From Paenibacillus wulumuqiensis (GTDB taxonomy: Bacteria; Bacillota; Bacilli; Paenibacillales; Paenibacillaceae): a DNA stretch of 64,000 nucleotides. The DNA lies in assembly GCF_000971965.1 (NCBI RefSeq), contig NZ_LAQP01000004.1, forward strand, positions 310,001 through 374,000. Direction: 5' to 3'. The position numbers and the translations under genes are program-made. The stretch's first letter is position 1, and every line of letters starts with the position of its first letter. Below the pieces are notes generated by a model, which worked only from the letters and a program-made list of their open reading frames with translations, searched no databases and was not told the DNA's origin. Shown in pieces: positions 16,843 to 25,328 of this stretch.

Positions 16843-16876
16843 AAAACCCGGCTGCCATGAGGCGTGCCGGGTTTTT
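16843..16876. terminator. Bidirectional terminator
   Basis: AAAACCCGGC (16843-16852) pairs with GCCGGGTTTT (16866-16875), followed by another T. It lies between two convergent genes and can serve both. Confidence 0.82.
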
Positions 16877-16887
16877 GGGATAGCCTT

Positions 16888-17073
16888 TTACTTCTTTTTG
16901 CCTTCCGGATGATTCTCATCCCATTCTTCCGCTTTGGAAGTGCCGATCGCAATCGCGCGTCCTTCATCGTAGCCTTCATCCAGCAGGGCATTGGCAATCT
17001 CAACCGCTTTCTCGCGTACACGCTCATCCAGATTTTTCATGGATGGGGGATAGTCATTTTTGGTCCATGGCAT
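16888..17073 (-). CDS. Small conserved YdaT-like protein, 61 aa
   Basis: The true start is ATG 17073, preceded by GAGGAGCG; a longer frame upstream has no ribosome binding site. The product begins MPWTKNDYPPSMKNLDERVR and continues with EKAVEIANALLDEGYDEGRA and IAIGTSKAEEWDENHPEG. This is the short conserved protein found widely in Firmicutes near general-stress genes and often annotated YdaT or 'DUF2188-type'. It is charged, soluble and probably a two-helix domain; its function is unknown. It is a one-gene unit with terminators on both sides. Confidence 0.75.
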   Translation of the reverse strand: MPWTKNDYPPSMKNLDERVREKAVEIANALLDEGYDEGRAIAIGTSKAEEWDENHPEGKKK

Positions 17074-17291
17074 AAGTATCGCTCCTCTATACATAGTATG
17101 TTCGGAATACCAGCTTAAGATGACAGCTGGTATTCTGCTTTTCCCAGGCTGTGCCTCTTTATACCATGTACCCGTACCAACCAAGCATCGAAACGCAGCA
17201 AGGATACCATGCTGCATCTACTATAGCGACAAGTGAACTGCACTGCTGAACCCGCCAGCGAAAAAGATGAACAATACAAAGCCCAACAAAA

Positions 17292-17327
17292 AAGCCCCTC
17301 GATCCTGTACAACGGAATGAGGGGCTT
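17292..17327 (-). terminator. Terminator of msrAB
   Basis: AAGCCCCTC (17292-17300) pairs with GAGGGGCTT (17319-17327). Read on the minus strand, the hairpin is followed by TTTTTTG. Confidence 0.85.
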
Positions 17328-17347
17328 GCTTTGTATTTAAAAGATAA

Positions 17348-18307
17348 TTACTGGAACAGTACGTTATACTCGCCGTATCCTTCTTCTTCCAGCTTTTCTC
17401 TAGGTACAAAGCGCAGAGCCGCAGAGTTGATGCAGTAGCGCAGTCCATTAGGACCCGGACCATCGTCGAATACATGGCCGAGATGGGAATCCGCTTCACG
17501 GCTGCGTACTTCGGTACGAACCATAAAGTGGGTGAGGTCCATGTTTTCTTTGACATGGTAGTCACGGATCGGACGGGTGAAGCTTGGCCAGCCGCAGCCG
17601 GAGTCGTATTTGTCGGTAGAGCTGAACAGCGGCTCGCCGGATACGATATCGACATAGATGCCATCACCGTGATGATCCCAGAATTCATTGTGGAAAGCAG
17701 GCTCGGTACCGTTTTGCTGGGTAACCTTGTACTGCATCTCGCTCAGACGATTTTTTAGATCGGACTTGTCGATCCGATTGGACCAGTGCTGCTCGATGAA
17801 TGCGTCACGACCGGAGCCTTTGCGATAGCGTTTGTAATGACCCGGATTTTTTTTGTGATAATCCTGATGATAGGTCTCTGCTTCGTAAAAGGTCTGAGCT
17901 GGCGTAATCTCGGTTACGATCGGCTTGTCAAAACGGCCGCTAGCCTGCAGCTCCTGCTTGGACGCTTCCGCCAGTTCGCGTTGACGCTCGTTATGATAGA
18001 AAATACCGGTGCGATACGAAGATCCACGGTCATAGAATTGTCCGCCCGCATCGGTAGGGTCCACCTGCTGCCAGAACAGTTCCAGCAGTTTCTCATACGG
18101 GAAAATGGTTGGATCAAATTCGATCTGTACTGCTTCCGCATGACCGGTCGTTTCCTTGCATACTTCCTCGTAGGTCGGATTCTCGGTATGCCCGCCTGTA
18201 TAACCGGAACGAATACTGATAATGCCCGGCAGTTCCTCAAAAGGGGTTACCATACACCAGAAACATCCACCGGCAAAGGTTGCTTTTTCGTAATGGGATT
18301 CGCTCAT
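17348..18307 (-). CDS. msrAB: Fused peptide methionine sulfoxide reductase MsrA-MsrB
   Basis: A 319-residue cytoplasmic repair enzyme that reduces both stereoisomers of methionine sulfoxide. Residues 5-160 form MsrA with the catalytic motif [18 protein letters not shown] and [12 protein letters not shown]. Residues 175-319 form MsrB with [32 protein letters not shown] and the resolving/catalytic segment [13 protein letters not shown]. The MsrB part lacks the two zinc-binding CxxC pairs, as in the Bacillus type. The start is ATG 18307, nine bases after GGAGTG; a GTG four codons earlier is possible. It is monocistronic. Thioredoxin would be the electron donor. Confidence 0.95.
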   Translation of the reverse strand: MSESHYEKATFAGGCFWCMVTPFEELPGIISIRSGYTGGHTENPTYEEVCKETTGHAEAVQIEFDPTIFPYEKLLELFWQQVDPTDAGGQFYDRGSSYRTGIFYHNERQRELAEASKQELQASGRFDKPIVTEITPAQTFYEAETYHQDYHKKNPGHYKRYRKGSGRDAFIEQHWSNRIDKSDLKNRLSEMQYKVTQQNGTEPAFHNEFWDHHGDGIYVDIVSGEPLFSSTDKYDSGCGWPSFTRPIRDYHVKENMDLTHFMVRTEVRSREADSHLGHVFDDGPGPNGLRYCINSAALRFVPREKLEEEGYGEYNVLFQ

Positions 18308-18560
18308 TATATGATTCACTCCATTCTTGAGAGATAGGTAAAAGATAATGGTTTACCGTACAAAATCCATTTGTGAATTGTTCAATAAGATTTTATACAA
18401 TTATAATTATAAACCATTTACTATAATAAAACCAAAGATGCCCTGATTTAAATCAATAATATCAAATTTTATGGATATGACGGAAAAGATATAGACAATA
18501 TAGTTATAGCTAATATGATTCCATTGTTGTATAATCATGTTATTGTTCTGAGATAGTTTC
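18308..18560 (+). promoter_or_regulatory. AT-rich intergenic region with terC promoter
   Basis: This region separates msrAB from the manganese riboswitch. TATAAT at 18530-18535, about 26 bases upstream of the aptamer, is the likely -10; the -35 (TAGCTA at 17-base spacing) is weak. Nothing else was recognised. Confidence 0.4.
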
Positions 18561-18650
18561 CAAAGGGGAGTAGCTTCCTACGATAAAGTCGTCATTACGG
18601 GATTAAGTCCCCGGCTTTATTGGCAGTATATAAATATTATACTGTTAGCG

Positions 18651-18690
18651 AGACCTTTGCCTGATTACGTAATTGGGTGAGGTCTTTTTT
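18651..18690 (+). terminator. Riboswitch terminator 1
   Basis: AGACCT (18651-18656) pairs with AGGTCT (18680-18685), with an inner CC/GG, followed by TTTTTT. The left arm overlaps the 3' strand of aptamer helix P1, giving the usual mutually exclusive switch. Confidence 0.75.
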
Positions 18691-18701
18691 GATGCCTGCA
18701 T

Positions 18702-18734
18702 CGCCATCACCCAATTACGGTGGTGGCGTTTTTT
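18702..18734 (+). terminator. Riboswitch terminator 2
   Basis: CGCCATCACC (18702-18711) pairs with GGTGGTGGCG (18719-18728) with one G-U pair, followed by TTTTTT. Its left arm and loop are also the right half of the 13-bp antiterminator helix. Confidence 0.75.
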
Positions 18735-18800
18735 GATGTCTGGAGGCTGCTTTGTGACTTTCATTCCGGCGGTTGCCGAAAACAAAAGGGGATTGGACGT

Positions 18801-19493
18801 ATGGAGTTGTTTACCGTGGAATTCTGGATAGCCCTCGCATCGATCATTTTGATCGATCTTGTACTGGCTGGTGACAATGCAATTGTTATCGGTATGGCTG
18901 CCCGCAATATTCCCAAAGAAAACCAGAAAAAAGTAATTATCTGGGGGACAGTCGGAGCATTTGTGATCCGGGCGATTGCTACACTGCTGGTCGTTTATTT
19001 GCTGAATATAACCGGTCTGCGTCTGGTCGGAGGACTGGCACTGGTGTATATCGCCTACAAGCTGCTGGTCGAAGAGAAAGAAGACGACAATATCTCGGCC
19101 AGCAGTCAAATGTGGGCAGCGATTCGTACCATTATTATCGCGGATGCGATGATGGGATTGGATAATGTACTGGCGGTTGCCGGTGCGGCACATGGAGACT
19201 TCCCGCTGGTAGTTGTAGGGCTGGCCATTTCCATTCCGATTATGGTCTGGTGCAGTACATTGATTCTCAAGCTGATTGAACGTTTTCCATGGATCATTGC
19301 ACTCGGGTCCGCTATTCTGGCCTGGACGGCTGCGAAGATGATTATCGAAGAGCCGCTGATCAAAATGTATTTTGAAAACGGCTTTATTAAATACGGCTTT
19401 GAGCTGGTTGTGATTGTACTGGTGGTCCTGATCGGACTGCGGGTCAAGAAGAAGAATGCCGAAGCCAAAGCAGCCGAAGAAGTCGCTCTGTAA
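18801..19493 (+). CDS. TerC family membrane protein, probable Mn2+ exporter
   Basis: A 230-residue protein with about seven membrane helices. It begins MELFTVEFWIALASIILIDL and carries the conserved acidic metal-site motifs LAGDNAIVIGMAA and ADAMMGLDNVLAVAGAAHGD. It resembles B. subtilis YkoY/YceF (MeeY/MeeF), which export manganese or metallate exported enzymes. The start is ATG 18801, preceded by AAGGGGATTGG; a longer frame starting inside the riboswitch is not real. Expression is under the yybP-ykoY riboswitch directly upstream, so it should rise with Mn2+. MntR, the manganese-uptake repressor, is encoded at 48.9 kb in this window. Confidence 0.92.
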   Translation: MELFTVEFWIALASIILIDLVLAGDNAIVIGMAARNIPKENQKKVIIWGTVGAFVIRAIATLLVVYLLNITGLRLVGGLALVYIAYKLLVEEKEDDNISASSQMWAAIRTIIIADAMMGLDNVLAVAGAAHGDFPLVVVGLAISIPIMVWCSTLILKLIERFPWIIALGSAILAWTAAKMIIEEPLIKMYFENGFIKYGFELVVIVLVVLIGLRVKKKNAEAKAAEEVAL

Positions 19494-19571
19494 GAGGACG
19501 GCGGACAGTCTGTAGTGAAATACGAAAAGTTAAAAAGCAGACGATAAAAGAGAAAATGCTGCTCGAAAATG

Positions 19572-19687
19572 AAAAAGCCGCTGATCAAGCACTATTATTT
19601 CTTTCTGACAGACTGTGGAGGCATCGAATCAAATGCATGTCAGCCTGGAATGCACAAGAAAAGGTGTTATGGATCAAGCGGCTTTTT
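19572..19687 (+). repeat. Long nested inverted repeat downstream of terC
   Basis: AAAAAGCCGCTGATC (19572-19586) pairs with GATCAAGCGGCTTTTT (19672-19687) with one bulged base. Inside, CTGACA (19605-19610) pairs with TGTCAG (19638-19643). The T-rich right end makes it terminator-like, but an 85-base interior with its own stem is unusual. It could be the terC terminator or a small structured RNA. Short ORFs across it (19556-19829) have no ribosome binding sites. Confidence 0.5.
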
Positions 19688-19866
19688 GCATGCATTCATA
19701 TGCATGGATGGACGGGATGGCTGTATAGTATGCGCAGCAATCCGATTGTCTTTCTGCCATCAGAGGCTGGTACTGCTTTCGCATATGGTTATAATAAGAG
19801 AGTGGATTTGGCAGCGTGTTCTTGAATAGTTGCATTTTATTTCAGGCTGAAGGAGAATTCATCATC

Positions 19867-20820
19867 ATGGAAAATGGAAGCAAAGCAGGACAGCGTCAAC
19901 GGGTAGGTCTGGTCGGCATTGGCGGGATTGCACAAAAGGTCTATCTGCCGCTGTTGTCGGCACATCCGGGAGTGGAACTTGTCGGTGTCGTCAGCCGCTC
20001 GGAAGCTACCGTATATCAGATGATAGAGACATACCGGTTGGCCCAGGGAAGCACACAGCTGGATGATATCGCAGGCTGGGATGTGGATGCCGTATTCGTA
20101 CATAGCCCAACCCCAACCCACTATGATATCGTGACACGGTGTCTGCAGTTGGGATTGCCAGTCTATGTGGATAAGCCTTTGTCCTATCATATGGAAGAAT
20201 CCCGCCGGATGGCTGCCATGGCCGAAGAACGCGGGCTTCTGCTGGCAGTTGGCTTCAACCGCAGATTCGCTCCTTTTTATCAAAAAGCAAAAACATGGCT
20301 TGCTGAAGCCGGAGGATTTGACTGGTGTGAAGCAGCCAAGCATCGGACAGGTATGCAGCGTTCCTCTGCCAGGGAGACGGTCTATGATGATCTGATTCAT
20401 ATGCTGGATCTGCTGCTGTGGCTCGGTGGTAATGATTATGAGCTGCTGTCCAGGCAGCTGCGTCAGCACGGAAATGGAGCTATGCTGCATGCATCCGGTA
20501 TGCTGTCGCTTGGCAGGGAGCGCTATGCCAGCTACAGCATGGCACGCAGTGCCGGAACGGATCTGGAGAAACTGTCTCTTCATGGAAGCGGCCGGTCGGC
20601 AGAGGTGGTTAATATGGAGAGTCTCTGTTTATATGAGAAAGACCAACTGCCGCAATATGAGAGCTTTGGCAGCTGGGATACGATTTTGCAGCGCCGCGGT
20701 TTTGCGGGAGTGGTCGACCACTTCCTCAATCATCTGCAGACGCCGGAGGAGTGCAGCATCCGTGCTGATCGGGTGCTGAGTACGCATCTCCTGGCAGAAC
20801 AGCTAACAGCCGAATTATAA
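19867..20820 (+). CDS. Gfo/Idh/MocA family oxidoreductase
   Basis: A 317-residue NAD(P)-dependent dehydrogenase. The N-terminal Rossmann fold has QRVGLVGIGGIAQKVYLPLL, then DAVFVHSPTPTHYDIV and the signature PVYVDKPLSYHMEESRRM (EKP-type motif, here DKP). The C-terminal domain has VYDDLIHMLDLLLWLGG, the usual substrate-side histidine region. It is shorter than sugar dehydrogenases of the family and resembles the MviM/YrbE-like subgroup acting on sugars or inositol-like compounds; the substrate is unknown. The start is ATG 19867 with GGAG about 11 bases upstream. It is separate from the sugar cluster at 25-30 kb and followed by a small hypothetical gene, possibly co-transcribed. Confidence 0.85.
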   Translation: MENGSKAGQRQRVGLVGIGGIAQKVYLPLLSAHPGVELVGVVSRSEATVYQMIETYRLAQGSTQLDDIAGWDVDAVFVHSPTPTHYDIVTRCLQLGLPVYVDKPLSYHMEESRRMAAMAEERGLLLAVGFNRRFAPFYQKAKTWLAEAGGFDWCEAAKHRTGMQRSSARETVYDDLIHMLDLLLWLGGNDYELLSRQLRQHGNGAMLHASGMLSLGRERYASYSMARSAGTDLEKLSLHGSGRSAEVVNMESLCLYEKDQLPQYESFGSWDTILQRRGFAGVVDHFLNHLQTPEECSIRADRVLSTHLLAEQLTAEL

Positions 20821-20894
20821 AAATGGCATAATAAGATATACTGAACTATTGAATATAGGCCACAGGCAGACCATACGAAAGAGAGGGTACCGTA

Positions 20895-21248
20895 ATGGAT
20901 GATTATGAATTTATGACACGGGAAGAGCAGATGAAGCAGCGTGAGGAGCAGGTGCTGGAGAGCTACAGGCAGGATGAGGATATGATGATTCTCGTATTTA
21001 CCCAGTGGTGTGTCAATCGGGGATTCGACGCCAAGGAACTCTACCAGCGTGCGTATCCGGATCAGGTCGATAATCCGCGTCTGGAGCAGGGCATACGGCT
21101 GACCGTACCAAAGGAAGAAGCGGGTGATATTCCGGATGATACACTGCTCGGTGTATTGTCCGTATACGGCAACGATGATCTTGCATTTGTCGTCAGCGAA
21201 GAGATTGAAGCGCAGGAAGCTGCTCGCAGAAGACAGAGCGGGGAGTAA
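20895..21248 (+). CDS. Hypothetical protein, 117 aa
   Basis: An acidic soluble protein with a charged helical N terminus (MTREEQMKQREEQVLESYRQ) and a middle section MMILVFTQWCVNRGFDAKEL that looks like a small helical domain. The end (EEIEAQEAARRRQSG) is a charged helix. I know no family for it. It has a good ribosome binding site (GAGAGGG) and its codon use matches its neighbours, so it is probably a real gene. It lies 74 bases after the Gfo/Idh gene and before a strong terminator, suggesting a two-gene transcript. Confidence 0.6.
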   Translation: MDDYEFMTREEQMKQREEQVLESYRQDEDMMILVFTQWCVNRGFDAKELYQRAYPDQVDNPRLEQGIRLTVPKEEAGDIPDDTLLGVLSVYGNDDLAFVVSEEIEAQEAARRRQSGE

Positions 21249-21392
21249 GCATTTGTATTTTTCGACATTGTAAAGAATAGGTTGTAGAAGGATGGGCGAT
21301 TGTTCTGCAAGAAGAGAGTTGTGCATCTTTTGCATAAGTATTGCGGAACATCGGTCTCTAGTATGCAATCCGGAAATGAATTTCAAAATGAG

Positions 21393-21424
21393 AAAAGTCC
21401 CGGTGTATAACCGGGACTTTTTTT
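21393..21424. terminator. Strong bidirectional terminator
   Basis: AAAAGTCCCGG (21393-21403) pairs with CCGGGACTTTT (21411-21421), followed by Ts. It lies between convergent genes; on the minus strand it is 110 bases after the rhamnogalacturonan lyase. Confidence 0.88.
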
Positions 21425-21532
21425 ATACTGTTGATATGCTGTTGATTTATACTGTTCATCTACGCTGTTATGAAATCAATCTTTATCAAATGGACAGTTA
21501 ATGAAATGAATAGTATGGGAGAGACAGACTGA

Positions 21533-23431
21533 TCAGCGTACCAGCGTAATATTGGGAGCAGGCGGTGGGCTCATGCCATCTCCGATAAAGAAGCCCGTAT
21601 GCGGCGGCTGATTATACCCTGCATTCTGCCAGGCTACACCAAGGCGGTAGACCGGATCATGCATTAGTGTATAGATTTTGCTATCCGTTACTGCGGTAGT
21701 CGTATAGATACGCAGGGCCGAACTGTCGGAAGTGCGCCATACTACCTCTTCCCGCCAATCGCCGAGCAGATCGGCCTGCAGTGCGGGAGTGGATTTGGTA
21801 CCGTTATTGGAGGCAGTTCCACCGGCGGTAAGCAGATTTTTGGTTGTGCTGCCGGTATAGTCCCATTTATCAATCCGATTGGCATCCAGCAGTTCTCGCA
21901 GCGGGTCGCCGTCCCACCAGATCGCAAAGTTGGTTGAAGAAGGCAGCTTGGTGCCGAGCTGTTGTCCGGTAATCGAATACAGTCCGCCATTGGCCCACAC
22001 TTCAGCCCCGGCGGTACGTGGATCAATATCGGCTGCAAGTCCGCGGCCTACATCGGTACCTGTTTTGATTCCCCATAGTACAGACCCGGTTCTGGCGTCA
22101 TGAACTTCCAGACCATAGGCGGAACCTTTGTCTTCATGCACCTGAAATACTTCCAGCCCGGAGCGTTTCGGATTTAGGTCCCCAGCATGCATCGCATCGC
22201 CATGTCCGAGACCGGTTGTGTACAGACCTTTACCGTTGTCATCGACTGCCATGGAACCGTATAAAATCTCGTCCCGGCCGTCATTGTCCACATCGGCAAT
22301 ACTGAGGTTATGATTGCCCTGTCCCGCATAGCCGGCATTGCCGGAAGCGGTAGAGTCAAAGGTCCAGCGCTTGGACAGCTGCGTTCCGTTCAGATCATAA
22401 GCGACCAGCATCGTTTTGGCATAGTAGCCGCGTGTCATGATCAGACTTGGGGTCGTACCGTCCAGATAAGCGACAGCAGCCAGAAAGCGATCCACCCGGT
22501 TACCATAATCGTCACCCCAGTCGGCGACTTTACCACGTGCCGGTTCAAAATCGATCGTATCCATTTCCCGTCCGCTGGAGCCTTCAAAGATAGTAAGGTA
22601 CTCCGGACCCGACAGTACATAACCATTGCCGGTACGGTAATCCTTGCTGTCATCTCCGATGACTTGACCTGCTCCATCGACTGTACCATCGGCTGTCCGG
22701 ACAGCCAGCTCGGATACGCCATCCCCATTCAGATCATAGACGATAAATGGAGAATAGTGAGCGCCGGCGCGTATATTGGGTCCCAGGTTGATTCGCCACA
22801 GGCGGGTCCCATTTAACTTGTACGCGTCCAGATAAGTCTCGCCTGTGTAACCAGCCTGGGAGTTGTCCTTGGAGTTGGAAGGGTCCCATTTGACGATCAG
22901 TTCGTATTGTCCATCACCGTCAAGGTCTCCGGTACTCGCATCATTGGCCGTATAAGTATATGCCGTACCGTCAGGAGAAGTACCTCCTGCAGGCTTGGAT
23001 AGAGGTACATTAAGATAAGCATCAGCCCATACCCGCGCTGCAGCCGAAGAGGGTTGTTCCTTGCCATCTATAACAGCCCTTACGGTATAGGTCGAAGAAG
23101 AGGTGCCGGCAGTGTCCTGATAGTTGGTGCTGTCAGTCAGGGGAACACTGTTAACAAGGGTATCTCCGTGATAAAGGTTAAAGGCAGTACGGGATGCTTC
23201 GGTGCCAAGCAGCCGCCAGCTGACAAATACCCCTGTTCCGCTTTTTACAGCGACCAGTCCACGATCTAGGGCTTCCATTTGTCTTGGTGAAGCGGCATCC
23301 GCTGGTACAGCAGGCAGCATGGACAGACCCAGTGTACTGCATGTTAATGCTGTACTCAGCAGCATCGCAGTTGATTTGTGTCCAAGCTTGCTTTTTGACA
23401 GTCGGGATTTTACTTTTTGAATAGCATTCAT
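21533..23431 (-). CDS. yesW: Secreted rhamnogalacturonan lyase (PL11, YesW-like)
   Basis: A 632-residue exported enzyme that cleaves the rhamnose-galacturonate backbone of pectin by beta-elimination. Residues 1-46 form a signal peptide (a basic N terminus, a hydrophobic core, then VPADAASPRQ). The PL11 eight-bladed propeller follows: RGLVAVKSGTGVFVSWRLLG, several calcium-binding DxDxDG-type loops (TGDLDGDGQYELIVKW, YDLNGDGVSELAVRT, IADVDNDGRDEILYG), GHGDAMHAGDLNP and LLGDWREEVVWRT near the end. The length matches B. subtilis YesW. The start has an ideal AGGAGGT. A consensus cre site lies just upstream of the ribosome binding site, predicting glucose repression by CcpA. No other pectin genes are adjacent. 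Confidence 0.95.
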   Translation of the reverse strand: MNAIQKVKSRLSKSKLGHKSTAMLLSTALTCSTLGLSMLPAVPADAASPRQMEALDRGLVAVKSGTGVFVSWRLLGTEASRTAFNLYHGDTLVNSVPLTDSTNYQDTAGTSSSTYTVRAVIDGKEQPSSAAARVWADAYLNVPLSKPAGGTSPDGTAYTYTANDASTGDLDGDGQYELIVKWDPSNSKDNSQAGYTGETYLDAYKLNGTRLWRINLGPNIRAGAHYSPFIVYDLNGDGVSELAVRTADGTVDGAGQVIGDDSKDYRTGNGYVLSGPEYLTIFEGSSGREMDTIDFEPARGKVADWGDDYGNRVDRFLAAVAYLDGTTPSLIMTRGYYAKTMLVAYDLNGTQLSKRWTFDSTASGNAGYAGQGNHNLSIADVDNDGRDEILYGSMAVDDNGKGLYTTGLGHGDAMHAGDLNPKRSGLEVFQVHEDKGSAYGLEVHDARTGSVLWGIKTGTDVGRGLAADIDPRTAGAEVWANGGLYSITGQQLGTKLPSSTNFAIWWDGDPLRELLDANRIDKWDYTGSTTKNLLTAGGTASNNGTKSTPALQADLLGDWREEVVWRTSDSSALRIYTTTAVTDSKIYTLMHDPVYRLGVAWQNAGYNQPPHTGFFIGDGMSPPPAPNITLVR

Positions 23432-23448
23432 ATATGAGTACCTCCTAA

Positions 23449-23462
23449 TGTTAGCGTTTACA
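23449..23462. promoter_or_regulatory. cre site (CcpA operator) of the lyase gene
   Basis: On the minus strand TGTAAACGCTAACA matches the cre consensus (TGNAANCGNWNNCA) fully. It lies a few bases upstream of the AGGAGGT site, downstream of any likely start site, so CcpA would act as a roadblock. Confidence 0.75.
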
Positions 23463-23891
23463 TTTGTCGATAGACAGAAGGTTTACTTTACAAAGATAGA
23501 TAGCAGGCCTGCTATTACGTTTCATCATACCGAACAGCCTATCCCCATTTATATAGTTATAAATTACTAAATTAAAACATATATTTAATTATATGGAAGT
23601 TAATAATATAAAATTTGAGAAGTTCGCCTGAATAAGAAGAAATTAATGCACACGCGAACAAAGCGACAGCAGAAGGTTTTATTTCATTGGTTCAGTTTAT
23701 TTCAAAAGAAACGATCAGTAGTATAATGGTGTTTATTATGTAGTGATTTATTTAAAAATTCATTATTAAAAAAAATATATATTGTTGCGAATAACAACTT
23801 GGCAACCGATTACGAATATGTTTTAATGATAAATATTACGAATAAAAAAATTGTAGATAAATGTAGAAAATTGATATTGGAGGATAACGGA

Positions 23892-24158
23892 ATGATGAAA
23901 GCTACCGGTATTGTAAGAAAAGTGGATGAATTGGGAAGAGTCGTTATTCCGATAGAGCTTCGTCGCATCATGAATATCGATGTCAAAGATGGACTGGAAA
24001 TTTTCGTGGACAGCGATCGCATTATTCTGAGAAAGTATGAGCCATCCTGCATTTTCACAGGAGAGACAGAAGATCTGGTATATTTCAAGGGAAAGCTGAT
24101 CAGTCGCAGCGTTATTAGTGAACTGACCGAGATGCATGCTGCAACCAAAAAGAACTGA
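23892..24158 (+). CDS. abrB: AbrB family transition-state regulator
   Basis: An 88-residue DNA-binding protein. The swapped-hairpin AbrB domain covers residues 1-50 with MMKATGIVRKVDELGRVVIP, IELRRIMNIDVKDGLEIFVD and RIILRKYEPSCIFTGE. The C-terminal oligomerisation segment (DLVYFKGKLISRSVISEL) matches AbrB/Abh. It represses post-exponential genes such as those for extracellular enzymes and antibiotics. The start is ATG 23892, eight bases after GGAGG; the frame extends 31 codons upstream but through AT-rich leader with no signal. It stands alone with its own terminator. It may influence the lyase gene divergent to it, but no site was identified. Confidence 0.9.
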   Translation: MMKATGIVRKVDELGRVVIPIELRRIMNIDVKDGLEIFVDSDRIILRKYEPSCIFTGETEDLVYFKGKLISRSVISELTEMHAATKKN

Positions 24159-24208
24159 CAGATACACGATATGCATATATCGAATAGCATAGATCATAGA
24201 CATGAATG

Positions 24209-24235
24209 AAGGGCTGCGGAATGCAGCCCTTTTTT
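24209..24235 (+). terminator. Terminator of abrB
   Basis: AAGGGCTGC (24209-24217) pairs with GCAGCCCTT (24223-24231) around a five-base loop, followed by TTTT. Confidence 0.88.
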
Positions 24236-24294
24236 GCAGCGCGTACCTATGCACTTACATTATGCATTACATATAATAAAGCTTGGTCTTGAAG

Positions 24295-25119
24295 TCAGGT
24301 AATATGCTCACGCTTGGATATCCGGAATTCTTTGGGGGACATGCCAAATTTCGAGCGGAATACCCGGTGGAAATACGTATAGTTGGCGAATCCTGACGAT
24401 TCTGCTACTTCTTCGAGTGGCATCGGGCTAAACATGATACGCTCCTGAGCCATATTGAGCCGTACTTCCAGCGCGTACTGCATGATAGTCGTATCAAAAG
24501 CCTCTTTGAACAGGTGCACTGCTCTTGATACACTGATGCCAATATGCAGCGCAATATCCTCTAATTTAAAGGTGGAAGAGGCGTTTTCCTCGATGTAATT
24601 TTTGATCTGGTATGCCAGATAAGTTTTGGGTCCCCCGGTAGGCTGCTCGGCCAAATAACGGTCCACCGACAGGCAAAGAATTTTCATATAATGGGAAAGG
24701 ATTTCGGGATACGGATTATCCATCCGCCGCTTTTCCATCGAAATCTGACGCATCAGATCCATAATATTATCGGTCAGCGGAATCTTGAGCCGGGCGGGAC
24801 GCTTGCGTTGATGCCACCACTCATCCGCCCACTTGCCTCCAAAAAAGATATGATAATCCCCGCTTTCCACTGCAGATTTTCCGGTTGAACCCGGCGTATA
24901 ATCGATTCTTAGCTCATAAGGCTGATCAGGGGCATAGATATGAAAATCACCCACTTCCACATTTACCAGTTGACCATTCTGCCGAAGCTGACAGCAGCCC
25001 TCGGTCTGGAAGCGAAAGAGATAGTTCTGTATTCCCTGAGGCTCATGCATATGAAAAGGTTTACGGTGAAAGGAATATCCTGCTGTATATACTTTACATT
25101 CTTTTCCATGTCCGTCCAT
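24295..25119 (-). CDS. AraC family regulator, likely controlling the adjacent sugar cluster
   Basis: A 274-residue regulator. The N-terminal cupin-like sensor has SFHRKPFHMHEPQGIQNYLF and VEVGDFHIYAPDQPYELRID, expected to bind a sugar. The C-terminal double helix-turn-helix has FKLEDIALHIGISVSRAVHL and LEEVAESSGFANYTYFHRVF followed by RSKFGMSPKEFR. It is divergent from a five-gene sugar dehydrogenase/isomerase cluster, 209 bases away, which suggests it activates that cluster and itself. The start at 25119 is the first good ATG; a weak AGGAT precedes it. The inducer is unknown. Confidence 0.88.
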   Translation of the reverse strand: MDGHGKECKVYTAGYSFHRKPFHMHEPQGIQNYLFRFQTEGCCQLRQNGQLVNVEVGDFHIYAPDQPYELRIDYTPGSTGKSAVESGDYHIFFGGKWADEWWHQRKRPARLKIPLTDNIMDLMRQISMEKRRMDNPYPEILSHYMKILCLSVDRYLAEQPTGGPKTYLAYQIKNYIEENASSTFKLEDIALHIGISVSRAVHLFKEAFDTTIMQYALEVRLNMAQERIMFSPMPLEEVAESSGFANYTYFHRVFRSKFGMSPKEFRISKREHIT

Positions 25120-25328
25120 TAAAAGATCCTCATTTCAGCAACAAATTTAAATTTTGACCAAATAGTTCATGTTTTAATCATATTATTCATTTTAATTGAT
25201 GCGGTTAAGTAATACTATGGTTACGAGCTTAAAAACACCATAATTAACAAACGGACAATCGTATGCATAAGTCCAGAGCATACATAAGGGGTTATCATAC
25301 ATTGGCGAAGACCAGAGGAGGATTACCT

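Larger units (their letters stand above)
18561..18734 (+). ncRNA. yybP-ykoY manganese riboswitch with expression platform
   Basis: The aptamer begins CAAAGGGGAGTAGC at 18561, the conserved 5' signature of the yybP-ykoY class, and closes with AGCGAGACCTTTG at 18647-18659. The base helix P1 is CAAAGG (18561-18566) with CCTTTG (18654-18659). This class senses Mn2+ and turns on efflux genes; the gene downstream is a TerC-family protein, its most common partner. The expression platform holds two terminators and a 13-bp helix (CGTAATTGGGTGA 18668-18680 with TCACCCAATTACG 18707-18719) that is incompatible with both. Manganese binding should stabilise P1, block the first terminator and favour read-through. 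Confidence 0.93.

Noticed and set aside
19556-19829. Two overlapping ORFs between terC and the Gfo/Idh gene
   Set aside because: They coincide with the nested inverted repeat, have no ribosome site and differ in codon use from neighbouring genes.
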